From: Bacteroidota bacterium
GTDB lineage: Bacteria > Bacteroidota > Bacteroidia > 2-12-FULL-35-15
Length of the DNA: 7,749 nt
NCBI GenBank assembly: GCA_021413595.1
Contig: JAIOQD010000638.1
Span: 1 to 7,749 of the forward strand
Reading direction: 5' to 3'
In this document: positions 1 to 7,364 of the stretch, in pieces
Position numbering within the stretch: position 1 is the stretch's first letter
Layout: every line of letters starts with the position of its first letter
The notes under the pieces: model-generated
The model's database searches: none
What the model saw: the letters and a program-made list of their open reading frames with translations, nothing else
Told to the model about the DNA's origin: nothing
Made by a program: the position numbers and the translations under genes

Positions 1-28
1 TTAAACTACTTATTAAAAATATTTTCAT
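1..28 (-). CDS. possible start of a further exported protein, running off the left edge
   Basis: An ATG at 28-26 opens a frame reading MKIFLISSL and continues past the edge. Lys followed by a hydrophobic run is what a signal peptide would look like, and the A-rich tract just upstream (minus strand, about 45-32) is typical of translation starts in Bacteroidota. It lies 96 bases after the OmpA-domain gene on the same strand. Only nine codons are visible, so chance is a real alternative and nothing can be said about the product. Confidence 0.3.
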
Positions 29-124
29 CGTTCTATTTTTTTAAGGTACAAAAATCACATTAACTTTCTATTCTTTTAAGATTCATGGTTTGTTTTTACA
101 TGCAAAACTTGAAAATAAAGTTAT

Positions 125-2569
125 CTATTCAATGATCATCATTTCCACACGTCTGTTTTTCTGACGTCCTTCTTCTGTTTTATTGTCAGCAATTGGTTTT
201 GATGAACCAAACCACTCTACTTTAAATCTACTGTCAGCAATACCTTTGGTTATCAAATATTTTTTTATTGCTTCGGCACGTTTTTCGGATAACTTTAAGT
301 TTGCTACCACATCTCCCTTATTATCGGTATGCCCCGAAATTTTTAATCTCCAATTTGGTTTTTTCGCCATTAAGCCTGCTAACTCATCAAGAGAAGGATA
401 AGAACTTTCAATAATAACATCTTTTCCTGTGGCGAATTCAAGATTACTAAATGCTTTTTTGAGCACTTCGGCTTCCTTTTGATCCAATATAACAGCAACT
501 TCCGTTGTTTCTAATGTTTTAAGTTTTTCAAAATGGAATGTTTTTTCAGAACCTGCTCTAACAGCCTTCCTTGATTCAGCACCAATAATAATTCCCAATT
601 CATTTATACCATCGGTATTTTCGCCATCCAATTTAAATAGCATATTTTCATCAAATGCTATGCCATCAAACGTAAAACTACCATCCTTATTGGCTTTTGC
701 TGTGTTCAATGTGTTTCCTTGAGAATCAATTAATAATAATTTCGCTTGCGGACAACCTTTATTAATAATTTCTCCTGCCTTATCCGGACAAAGATCTGTT
801 TTATCCTCTACTCCATCACCATCAGTATCAGGGCAACCTTTAAATGCTTTCAAACCTGGCACTTCCGGACAATCATCTTCCTTATCACTGATTTTATCAC
901 CATCCTTATCCGGACAACCTTTTAGTTCAGGTAGTCCTTTTTCTTCCGGACACATATCCTCTTTGTCAATAACTCCATCCTTATCTTTATCCGGACAACC
1001 TTTAAATTCAGATAATCCTGATTGCTCCGGACATTCATCAGATTTATCACTTACTCCATCACCATCTTTATCCGGGCAGCCATTTTGCATAACAGAGCCA
1101 AATTCATCCGGACATAGGTCATTTTTATCGGAAATACCATCATTATCTTTATCAGGACAACCTTTCAACTCTTTTAATCCGGCAATCTCAGGGCAGTCAT
1201 CTTTTTTATCGGCTATACCATCCTTATCTTTATCCAAACCTTTTCGTCCGAACATTAAGTTAATTCCAAAGTGCAAATGTAAATTTTTTGTATTTTGAGG
1301 AAAAAACGCTCCTAACACATTATCACTTGCAATATAAAACTGAACTGGGCCATTAAAAGCTAAACCCAAACCAAAATTATTATAACTCCGATTATACATG
1401 GAATAAGAAGCTGAAAAATTTAGCCACCTACCCACCTTTTGGTTGTATGATAATGCAACACCCGGATGAACAGCTTTGTCAAATATCTGGCCATATATCA
1501 AAACACCAGCATTGATTTTATCTGTAATGGAATAATTGGTTCCTAAATAAATTTGTGTTGATAAATTTGTTTTATAGGCAGCATGGGCTTCGTCAATTTT
1601 AAATATCTGTTCCAACGAATCAATTATTACATCTGTTGCATTACTGGTAGAATCATCATTTACCAATTCGTTTAAATCCATACCTTGGTAGGTAAATTCT
1701 CCATCGGGATTATGACTTTGATAATTGGTGACTCCGTCTTTCCATTTAATAAAACCTAAATCTATCAAACTTGCAGAAAAAGTAAATTTATCATTTAATT
1801 TATACACCCCTCCCAAATCGAGCCCCACTCCTCTGTTCTTCTTTTTGAAAAGATAATCTTTAACAATAATATTTGAAGTAGAACTACTGTCAACCCCTGA
1901 AGTATTAATTTTGATGTCAGATTTCGCTGTCATAGCAAAATAATTGGGATCTGTAGTTAGTGATACATTCGATCTTTCTGTCCACACATTTTCCATTCCA
2001 TATAAATATTTTACTTTACCACCCACAGTGAGCTTATCATCTATTTCTCTGGCAAATCCTATACCGTATTCGCGATAATGCGAAAAATTCACCCCAAAAT
2101 TAAGATTCACCTCTTCTCCTAAAAGTGCACCATTTCCTTTCCAAATAAATTCCATAAAGTTTTTAGGATAACGAAAACGGAAATTTACTTTTTCGGTAGC
2201 GTTAAAACTGAAATAATTTTGTCGTACTTTAAAACCAAATGAAAGAAGATCGGGTTGATAAGCTACAGAAAAATAATTATTTTGCGACAACTTACCGAGC
2301 ATGTTATCATAATCAACATAAAGAGAATCGCCTCTATGTTTAATTAAGTCGGAATATTTAAAGCCACTGTTACTAAAATTTAAGTATTCAGATGATAACA
2401 AAGGTAAGCCAATATAAACTTTACTATAAGAAGGCATTAGTGCCGGGTTGAGGTACATCCGCTGTGGAACAGATTCCATATTATATAAAGTAAGATTTTG
2501 CTGTGCAGATGCTTTGTAATCCGTAAAAACGATGAATAAAAGGAAAAGGCAGTAAATTATTTTTTTCAT
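125..2569 (-). CDS. DUF5723 / TSP3 repeat / OmpA-domain outer-membrane protein
   Basis: Probable outer-membrane protein of 814 residues that links the membrane to the cell wall. Residues 1-22 form a signal peptide (MKK, hydrophobic core, ASA then QQ). Residues about 25-440 match the Bacteroidota DUF5723 family: an early LNPALMPSY motif, a central GVGLDLGGVYKL / LIDLGFIKWKDG block, and alternating short strands that suggest a beta-barrel. Residues 446-607 are six 27-residue thrombospondin type 3 repeats. Residues 608-703 form a linker with a DSQGN...NKDGSFTFDG motif, common before OmpA domains in this phylum. Residues about 704-814 are an OmpA C-terminal domain; HTD (Asp749) and NLKLSEKRA (Arg764) are the residues that bind diaminopimelate in peptidoglycan in known OmpA domains. 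The start is the only one preceding the signal peptide; no Shine-Dalgarno is seen. It lies 126 bases after the lipoprotein gene. Family assignment is strong; the physiological role is unknown. Confidence 0.95.
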   Translation of the reverse strand: MKKIIYCLFLLFIVFTDYKASAQQNLTLYNMESVPQRMYLNPALMPSYSKVYIGLPLLSSEYLNFSNSGFKYSDLIKHRGDSLYVDYDNMLGKLSQNNYFSVAYQPDLLSFGFKVRQNYFSFNATEKVNFRFRYPKNFMEFIWKGNGALLGEEVNLNFGVNFSHYREYGIGFAREIDDKLTVGGKVKYLYGMENVWTERSNVSLTTDPNYFAMTAKSDIKINTSGVDSSSTSNIIVKDYLFKKKNRGVGLDLGGVYKLNDKFTFSASLIDLGFIKWKDGVTNYQSHNPDGEFTYQGMDLNELVNDDSTSNATDVIIDSLEQIFKIDEAHAAYKTNLSTQIYLGTNYSITDKINAGVLIYGQIFDKAVHPGVALSYNQKVGRWLNFSASYSMYNRSYNNFGLGLAFNGPVQFYIASDNVLGAFFPQNTKNLHLHFGINLMFGRKGLDKDKDGIADKKDDCPEIAGLKELKGCPDKDNDGISDKNDLCPDEFGSVMQNGCPDKDGDGVSDKSDECPEQSGLSEFKGCPDKDKDGVIDKEDMCPEEKGLPELKGCPDKDGDKISDKEDDCPEVPGLKAFKGCPDTDGDGVEDKTDLCPDKAGEIINKGCPQAKLLLIDSQGNTLNTAKANKDGSFTFDGIAFDENMLFKLDGENTDGINELGIIIGAESRKAVRAGSEKTFHFEKLKTLETTEVAVILDQKEAEVLKKAFSNLEFATGKDVIIESSYPSLDELAGLMAKKPNWRLKISGHTDNKGDVVANLKLSEKRAEAIKKYLITKGIADSRFKVEWFGSSKPIADNKTEEGRQKNRRVEMMIIE
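749..1234 (-). repeat. six in-frame 81-bp repeats encoding TSP3 calcium-binding units
   Basis: Six consecutive 81-base units with no spacers encode residues 446-607 of the OmpA-domain protein. Each reads roughly DKDxDGxxDKxDxCPxxxGxxxxxGCP. The Asp ladder follows the calcium-binding pattern of thrombospondin type 3 repeats, and two cysteines per unit can bridge neighbouring units, as in known TSP3 proteins. Units 1, 3, 4 and 5 share a GLxx[LF]KGCP ending, while units 2 and 6 differ (GSVMQNGCP, GEIINKGCP). Unit 5 has Lys where the conserved Gly of DGDG would stand. At DNA level the strongest identity is around the GGTTGTCCGGATAAAGATG core (minus strand). The rest has diverged, so the array looks old rather than freshly expanded. 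Confidence 0.93.
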
Positions 2570-2658
2570 TACAATAAAATTGAATATTAATTAAATAGCT
2601 TTTTGTTAAAAAATTTCAAGCTTCGAATTTTGGCACTATATTTTAAAAATTTCATGTA

Positions 2659-2690
2659 TTCAAGTTTGTTACCAAAACACAATACTTGAA
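2659..2690 (-). terminator. possible weak terminator or 3' hairpin after the lipoprotein gene
   Basis: On the minus strand, TTCAAGT (2690-2684) pairs with ACTTGAA (2665-2659). After a single bulged A at 2683, TTGT (2682-2679) pairs with ACAA (2669-2666). This gives an 11-bp stem with a 9-base loop, starting six bases after the stop codon at 2696-2698. The stem is AT-rich, and the nearest run of T (five, 2649-2645) is about nine bases beyond it. It is therefore weak as an intrinsic terminator and may only be a 3' end stabiliser. Confidence 0.35.
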
Positions 2691-2695
2691 ACTTC

Positions 2696-4333
2696 TTAAA
2701 ATTTCGCCTTCACCTGAACTTGAATTCCAATCTTTAAATCTAATTTATAATCCGCATAAATTTTAACATTTGTTGTTCCACCATTGGTAGTATTTGCTAC
2801 CGCCTTTATCAAAAGGTATTTTGATGTTTTTAAATTCAATAACCTCGGCTTGGTAAGGATACCATCATAAACAGTAGATGTTGGTGCAATTACTTTTCCT
2901 GTTGTTGAATTAACAGTTGCAGAATTTAATATAAGCTGGTTTGGAATTACCAAGGAGTCGAGCTTTGTATAAACACTGTCAACAAAATAAATCTGAAGAT
3001 CAACATCAAACGGAAAACCGTTCGAGTTATAGGTTCTGATCAAAGCTGATTCAACTTCATCAGGTATTGTTTGACTAACCTCAAAAGGCATAGTATCTAC
3101 AAGCACAAAGTTCATAGCTGTTCCCCAAAGCGGTAGTTCAATTTCCATGTCAACTTTAAAACGACTAGTATCAATAACAAAATTGTTATGAGTAGAACCT
3201 CCGCCAGGATTTGTTTGTGAATTTATTTTATAAATTAAATACTTAGGTGTATTATTTATAACAGATGCAATATTACTATTGGTGTTATTCAAAGAGAATG
3301 AATCTTTGAGTATTTGCCCAATTTGACTAAAATCCGGACTAAGTATTGGAAGCGGGTTAGGGCTGCCTGTGATCGAAAAAGAACCTGCGCCCGGAGTATA
3401 ACCCTCAAACTGAGAAAGACTTGCGTTGATAGGAACACCATAAGAATTAGAGATCAATACCTTTACCTTTGGATCAAACAATGTGAATGACCCTGCACCT
3501 AAAACATTTTTAAAAATTGATATATCAACAGAATCCAAATCCGGTGATAAAGACATCTGCCCTATATCACCAAAAATTTTATCAAATTTCATATTAGTCA
3601 ATGTTTGAGTAACCGTGATCGCATCTGTAGGCAAAACTGGTGCGCCTGAACCAGAGAGTGTCACCTCAAAATTTACTATAAATTCATTAAATGAACTTCC
3701 GCCATTGGTCATATCAAAATTATAACCGGCCAAATCGTATGATGCGTTAGATAATATAGGAACACTGCCTGAATAGGTAAATGGGATAATTTTAGAAAAG
3801 GATATTCCATTTTTTTTCGCACCCGGAATCATTATTTTTATTTGACCGCTGTATTTAAAATCAGAATTAAGTGAAAGGGCTATCGTTCCAGTTTTAAAAC
3901 TAACGGAATCTATTTTGGGTCCATTTACTCCCGAATCAAAAGTCACGGTCTGGCTATAAGGCACTGTAATAGTTCCGGCAAAAGTAAATGCTGAGATCTG
4001 TCCTGAATTAAGTGTTTGGGAAAACGGAGGAGGCTGCTGGTCAGGAATTGTTATTAAATCAGCAGCAATAAGTGAAAACAAATTTCCTTTATATACCAGT
4101 GTACAAAACTTATCACTTCCCACAACAATAAGCCCCCCATTATCTTGCTTAGCAAGCAGGTCTTCAATGGATAATGAAGAATACACCAGCGGTACAGCAA
4201 GGTTGGGATTCCATGCGGTTTTTGTGAGTTTGTCCAATTCAAAATTATCTTTGATACAGGCTGGTAGTGCAGAAATCAAAACTGCACTAAAAAAGAATCC
4301 GATTAATTGATTTTTGATCTTAAGTATTTTCAT
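2696..4333 (-). CDS. large exported lipoprotein, family not recognised
   Basis: Probable lipoprotein of 545 residues. The N-terminus has basic residues (K2, K5, K7), a hydrophobic stretch at about 10-22, and a lipobox L23-P24-A25 followed by Cys26, the likely lipidated residue. After the cysteine comes IKDNF; a Lys and an acidic residue at this place resemble the lipoprotein export signal that sends Bacteroidota lipoproteins to the cell surface, although only one acidic residue is present. The mature protein opens with WNPNLAVPLVYSSLSIEDLL and is then rich in short Ser/Thr/Val strands, suggesting beta-sandwich modules. One segment near residues 285-302 (FDPKVKVLISNSYGVPI) looks like a strand pair of such a fold. 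I see no catalytic motif and name no function. It lies 175 bases after the DUF3352-like gene and 126 before the OmpA-domain gene. Start choice is firm because the signal sequence begins there. Secretion is confident; surface exposure is inferred. Confidence 0.9.
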   Translation of the reverse strand: MKILKIKNQLIGFFFSAVLISALPACIKDNFELDKLTKTAWNPNLAVPLVYSSLSIEDLLAKQDNGGLIVVGSDKFCTLVYKGNLFSLIAADLITIPDQQPPPFSQTLNSGQISAFTFAGTITVPYSQTVTFDSGVNGPKIDSVSFKTGTIALSLNSDFKYSGQIKIMIPGAKKNGISFSKIIPFTYSGSVPILSNASYDLAGYNFDMTNGGSSFNEFIVNFEVTLSGSGAPVLPTDAITVTQTLTNMKFDKIFGDIGQMSLSPDLDSVDISIFKNVLGAGSFTLFDPKVKVLISNSYGVPINASLSQFEGYTPGAGSFSITGSPNPLPILSPDFSQIGQILKDSFSLNNTNSNIASVINNTPKYLIYKINSQTNPGGGSTHNNFVIDTSRFKVDMEIELPLWGTAMNFVLVDTMPFEVSQTIPDEVESALIRTYNSNGFPFDVDLQIYFVDSVYTKLDSLVIPNQLILNSATVNSTTGKVIAPTSTVYDGILTKPRLLNLKTSKYLLIKAVANTTNGGTTNVKIYADYKLDLKIGIQVQVKAKF

Positions 4334-4363
4334 GAAATAAGTTTTTGGGAATGCTAAAATACA

Positions 4364-4510
4364 AAATCAATTTGAAAATAGACCAATTTGGTAATTTGAA
4401 AATGAACTTGTTTTATTTTTAAATCAACACATTTTTTTAATTGATTTTATCTTCGATCCTCCTATCTCAAATTAGCACAGTTTCAAATTGACATATTTCC
4501 AAATTGATTT
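4364..4510. repeat. inverted cluster of short CAATTTG repeats filling an intergenic gap
   Basis: Two 27-base arms, 4364-4390 and 4484-4510, are reverse complements at 23 of 27 positions and are separated by 93 bases. Each arm carries two CAATTTG cores exactly 16 bases apart (4368 and 4384 on the left; 4484 and 4500, inverted, on the right). A third, variant core follows on each side: TAATTTG at 4392-4398 and its inverse CAAATTA at 4468-4474. Inside lies a further 7-bp pair, AAATCAA (4421-4427) with TTGATTT (4441-4447). The right arm overlaps the last codons of the DUF3352-like gene by two bases of its stop. It may act as a transcript-end structure between the two genes or be a degraded intergenic repeat family; the sequence alone does not decide. 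Confidence 0.6.
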
Positions 4511-7268
4511 ACTCCAACTGATACAAATAAATAGTATTATCAGACCCTGTAATAATATTGTATATGCCATTATTGTTCATATCGCCAATACTAAACAATG
4601 TTTTTCCCTCAAGCGGAAATCCTTTATATAAAGAACCGTTGTCATTGAATAAATACAATTCATTCGTCTTTTCCGACAATACACCTATTTTTCCTGTACC
4701 ATCGGGGAAATGAAAAAACAAGGGAGTTTGTGATATTGTTTCTTTAAATTCATGATTAAATAACAATACTTTATCCTTTGAAAACACCTTTAATTCTTTA
4801 TTGGACAGAAAAACATACTCTTTTATTGTATCATTATTGATGTCTTCATAATCAAAGAAAGGCCTTGAATCAAAATCATCCATTTTAATGCTTTCTTTCT
4901 TTCCGGCAAAGCTTACTTTAATTATATTTCCTGATGCATCGGCTGCTATAACAGTTGTTTTATTAAAGTCTTTCCCCGGTTCAATATAAAAATGACGAAT
5001 ATCTTCTGCCTGGTTTGTTGCTATAGTATTATATATTTCACCTTGTCGGTTGAGTAAATATATTTTTCCTTTCTCATCGACAGTACATAAAACATCTTTA
5101 TTTTCAACCTGAACATACTGAAGCGGAACAAAAACCTTATTGTTGGTTTTGTTAAACTTAAATGCTTTATTTTCCTCACCATTGGATTTGAAACAACGGA
5201 TTTTTTTATTTTCACATGCAACAAAAATCCTGTAGTCACGATTTTTTTCATAATCAACCACAGTAATAGCATTAGTAGCAGGTGATTCCAATTTAACTGG
5301 AAAACCTTTCATATAATTTCCGTTTCTATCAAGCATACATATTTCGTTATGTGTATTAAACAGAAGTTGTAACTTACTATTCTTGAAAGCATCTACCTGC
5401 ACTATATCACTCATTATTTTTCCCGACAATTGCTTTGTCCAGATAATTTTCCCTGTATTACTAATAAGATACAATTTATTAGCATCATCCTGTATTACTA
5501 TTTCTTTTGATTTGTTGGTATGATTAATAACTATATATGGCTTTGAACTCAATGTAGTATCTAATTCCGACTCCCACATAGTACCGCTTTCCTGCTTGTA
5601 TTTAGGATTGTATTTTAAATATGCAGTACTATAAAACAGTTTTTTTGTAGCAGAAAATTGAATCCCAACTGCTTCAAACTTATGAAACAGATCCAATTTA
5701 TTTTCGATATCCTGAGCCAACTCTTCAGTAACAAAAGCACTATACATATTGGCTGAACGGGCTATTGAAGAATAGAGATAAACATTTGCCTCAATCGAAA
5801 TATTTTCTGAAAAAATTTTGTAATTCTTATTATTCCCTAATATTTTATTGTTTTCAAAATCATCAATAAAATTTTGCAATGGCTCTTTACTATTAGCGAA
5901 AACTATGTAATCCTCTATAGATGTGTAATAATTATTTGTTATTTTGTTGAATTGCCAACCGAATAATTGTGGTAATACTTTAGGCAAATTCAAATGTGTG
6001 ATAGTGTGATTGCGGTAGGCTCTTTCCAATTTTCCTGAAGGAGAGGCAGGAAGGGGCTTTTCTTTTCTATTTATTGAATCAGCCATACTATTCAAAGCAA
6101 TCACAGCTTCATCAATATTATTGGAATGAATCACAGCATAGGAGTTGTTTACAAAATCGTTCGATGGAGACTCTGTAACCACCAATGCCATTTCACTACC
6201 TATCCATTCCAACATTGACTTCTCAATATTTATATCATATTTTTCATCAAGGCTTTCAATATACTGTGCGTAGGCCTGTGCTCTTACTTGAGAAAGTGAC
6301 TTTAAATATTTTTTATAATTACGATGAAACGTTTTGATATTCTCGATCCCGAACCACAACATTAATGCAGTTTTTGACGGTATCACCTTGGTTAATTCAA
6401 TTTCCTGAGGTTTTTGATCCTTGAATATATTTAAAAAATTTGTAGATGAATCATTTACCTGCGTAAAGCCATTAAGCATTAATGCATTGGGTTTTATGGT
6501 AGCATCCCAACCTGAACAATCAGCAAAATCAGCCAATGAATTAATTTCTTTTTTAAAAACAGGGGAAATAAAACGATTAAGAATATTGGGGAAATTTTTA
6601 TAATTTACATACACATTTGCGTCCACATTTTTCCCTGTTGTGTTTATTATCTTACTGAAGTTTTTGTCCATCGCCAATGAAATACCCGATTTCATTTGCC
6701 GGATACCATCTTCAACCAAAGTTGGTTTGCCGCTCATTATCAAAATACCATTAAAAAAAGCATAGCTTAAGGAGTCTCTGTTATTTGGGTGAACTGTGCC
6801 TATATCCACTCCGGAATACTCACGAAAAAAAGGCTCAGTATTATTGTTTATTCTTTTGATGAACCCCTCTACCGAAGATTGATAACTGCGATTGGGTAAA
6901 CTATATACGTATAAAAAATCAAAACTAGTTGCACCGGATACATGTGCCGAAATGAATAATGAATGATTGTCAAGCAATTGCGAAATTGCTGCATTTGATT
7001 TTATTAATGAGTCGATGTAATGAGCCTGGGTATGAAGTTTCGCAAAGGTTTCTGCTCCAAGTAGTGCTTCCCACATAACATTGGCTTGAGACAATTTTTT
7101 CCACGTATTCTTGGATTGTTTACTCTCAAAAACAAAAGCAGCATTGCTTGGAATGGCATTAATAGCATCACTAACAGGAGTATGTAATTCTTTTGTGTAG
7201 GTAAACCAATAAATTCCGCCTGCAACAAAAATTGAAATAATTAATCCTATTACTATTTTTTTCCACAT
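4509..7268 (-). CDS. membrane-anchored DUF3352-like protein with C-terminal beta-propeller
   Basis: Predicted 919-residue protein held in the inner membrane by one N-terminal segment (about residues 4-22, IVIGLIISIFVAGGIYWF), with the rest in the periplasm. Residues about 25-560 resemble the uncharacterised DUF3352 family of Bacteroidota: an early IPSNAAFVFES motif and a WIGSEMALVVTES block near residue 351. Residues about 576-919 contain seven to eight repeats ending in strand-turn motifs such as LYLISNTGKIIW, ICMLDRNGNYMKGFP, IYLLNRQGEIY and LYLFNDNGSLYKGFP, typical of PQQ-like or quinoprotein-type beta-propellers, which usually bind proteins. No catalytic residues are evident. The ATG at 7268 is preferred because it sits directly before the membrane segment; a GTG at 7307 would add 13 residues of non-signal-like sequence. 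The gene starts 95 bases after the FKBP stop. Domain architecture is clear; role is unknown. Confidence 0.9.
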   Translation of the reverse strand: MWKKIVIGLIISIFVAGGIYWFTYTKELHTPVSDAINAIPSNAAFVFESKQSKNTWKKLSQANVMWEALLGAETFAKLHTQAHYIDSLIKSNAAISQLLDNHSLFISAHVSGATSFDFLYVYSLPNRSYQSSVEGFIKRINNNTEPFFREYSGVDIGTVHPNNRDSLSYAFFNGILIMSGKPTLVEDGIRQMKSGISLAMDKNFSKIINTTGKNVDANVYVNYKNFPNILNRFISPVFKKEINSLADFADCSGWDATIKPNALMLNGFTQVNDSSTNFLNIFKDQKPQEIELTKVIPSKTALMLWFGIENIKTFHRNYKKYLKSLSQVRAQAYAQYIESLDEKYDINIEKSMLEWIGSEMALVVTESPSNDFVNNSYAVIHSNNIDEAVIALNSMADSINRKEKPLPASPSGKLERAYRNHTITHLNLPKVLPQLFGWQFNKITNNYYTSIEDYIVFANSKEPLQNFIDDFENNKILGNNKNYKIFSENISIEANVYLYSSIARSANMYSAFVTEELAQDIENKLDLFHKFEAVGIQFSATKKLFYSTAYLKYNPKYKQESGTMWESELDTTLSSKPYIVINHTNKSKEIVIQDDANKLYLISNTGKIIWTKQLSGKIMSDIVQVDAFKNSKLQLLFNTHNEICMLDRNGNYMKGFPVKLESPATNAITVVDYEKNRDYRIFVACENKKIRCFKSNGEENKAFKFNKTNNKVFVPLQYVQVENKDVLCTVDEKGKIYLLNRQGEIYNTIATNQAEDIRHFYIEPGKDFNKTTVIAADASGNIIKVSFAGKKESIKMDDFDSRPFFDYEDINNDTIKEYVFLSNKELKVFSKDKVLLFNHEFKETISQTPLFFHFPDGTGKIGVLSEKTNELYLFNDNGSLYKGFPLEGKTLFSIGDMNNNGIYNIITGSDNTIYLYQLE

Positions 7269-7329
7269 AAATTTGCCCGATTCAATTGGATAAAATCCAG
7301 GAATCACCGTTTTTCATTAAAAATAAAAG

Positions 7330-7364
7330 AATTAGTTAAACAGGTAGGCGAACTTGTACTAATT
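7330..7364 (-). terminator. possible rho-independent terminator of the FKBP gene
   Basis: On the minus strand, AATTAGT (7364-7358) pairs with ACTAATT (7336-7330). The stem continues with ACA (7357-7355) and TGT (7342-7340) after a three-base bulge. It is followed at once by a T-rich tail, CTTTTATTTTTA (7329-7318). The first arm overlaps the end of the stop codon at 7364-7366. The stem is AT-rich and thus weak, but position and T-tract fit an intrinsic terminator, which would separate the FKBP gene from the DUF3352-like gene. Confidence 0.45.

Noticed and set aside
106..122. Small hairpin AACTT / AAGTT just after the OmpA-domain gene
   Set aside because: Only five base pairs, nearly all A-T, with no T-tract; too weak to call a terminator.
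963..1298. Open frame on the plus strand over the TSP3 repeat region
   Set aside because: It is the antisense shadow of the repeat array: its SLSLSGQP-type repeats mirror the GCPDKDKDG repeats of the real gene, and it has no start context.
2570..2658. Possible promoter before the OmpA-domain gene (TTG, 19 bases, TATTTAAT on the minus strand)
   Set aside because: The -7 element matches TAnnTTTG at only about half of its fixed positions; such matches are frequent by chance in AT-rich DNA.
4458..4463. Perfect AGGAGG Shine-Dalgarno-like sequence on the minus strand
   Set aside because: No usable start codon follows at the right distance; the next ATG opens only Met-Cys-stop, and this phylum rarely relies on such sites.
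7269..7307. GTG start at 7307 for the DUF3352-like protein
   Set aside because: It would put 13 residues (MIPGFYPIESGKF) ahead of the membrane segment without a recognisable role; the ATG at 7268 gives a normal MWKK plus hydrophobic N-terminus.
7284..7317. Short ATG frame on the minus strand between the FKBP and DUF3352-like genes (MKNGDSWILSN)
   Set aside because: Only 11 codons, no supporting context, and probably chance in an AT-rich gap.
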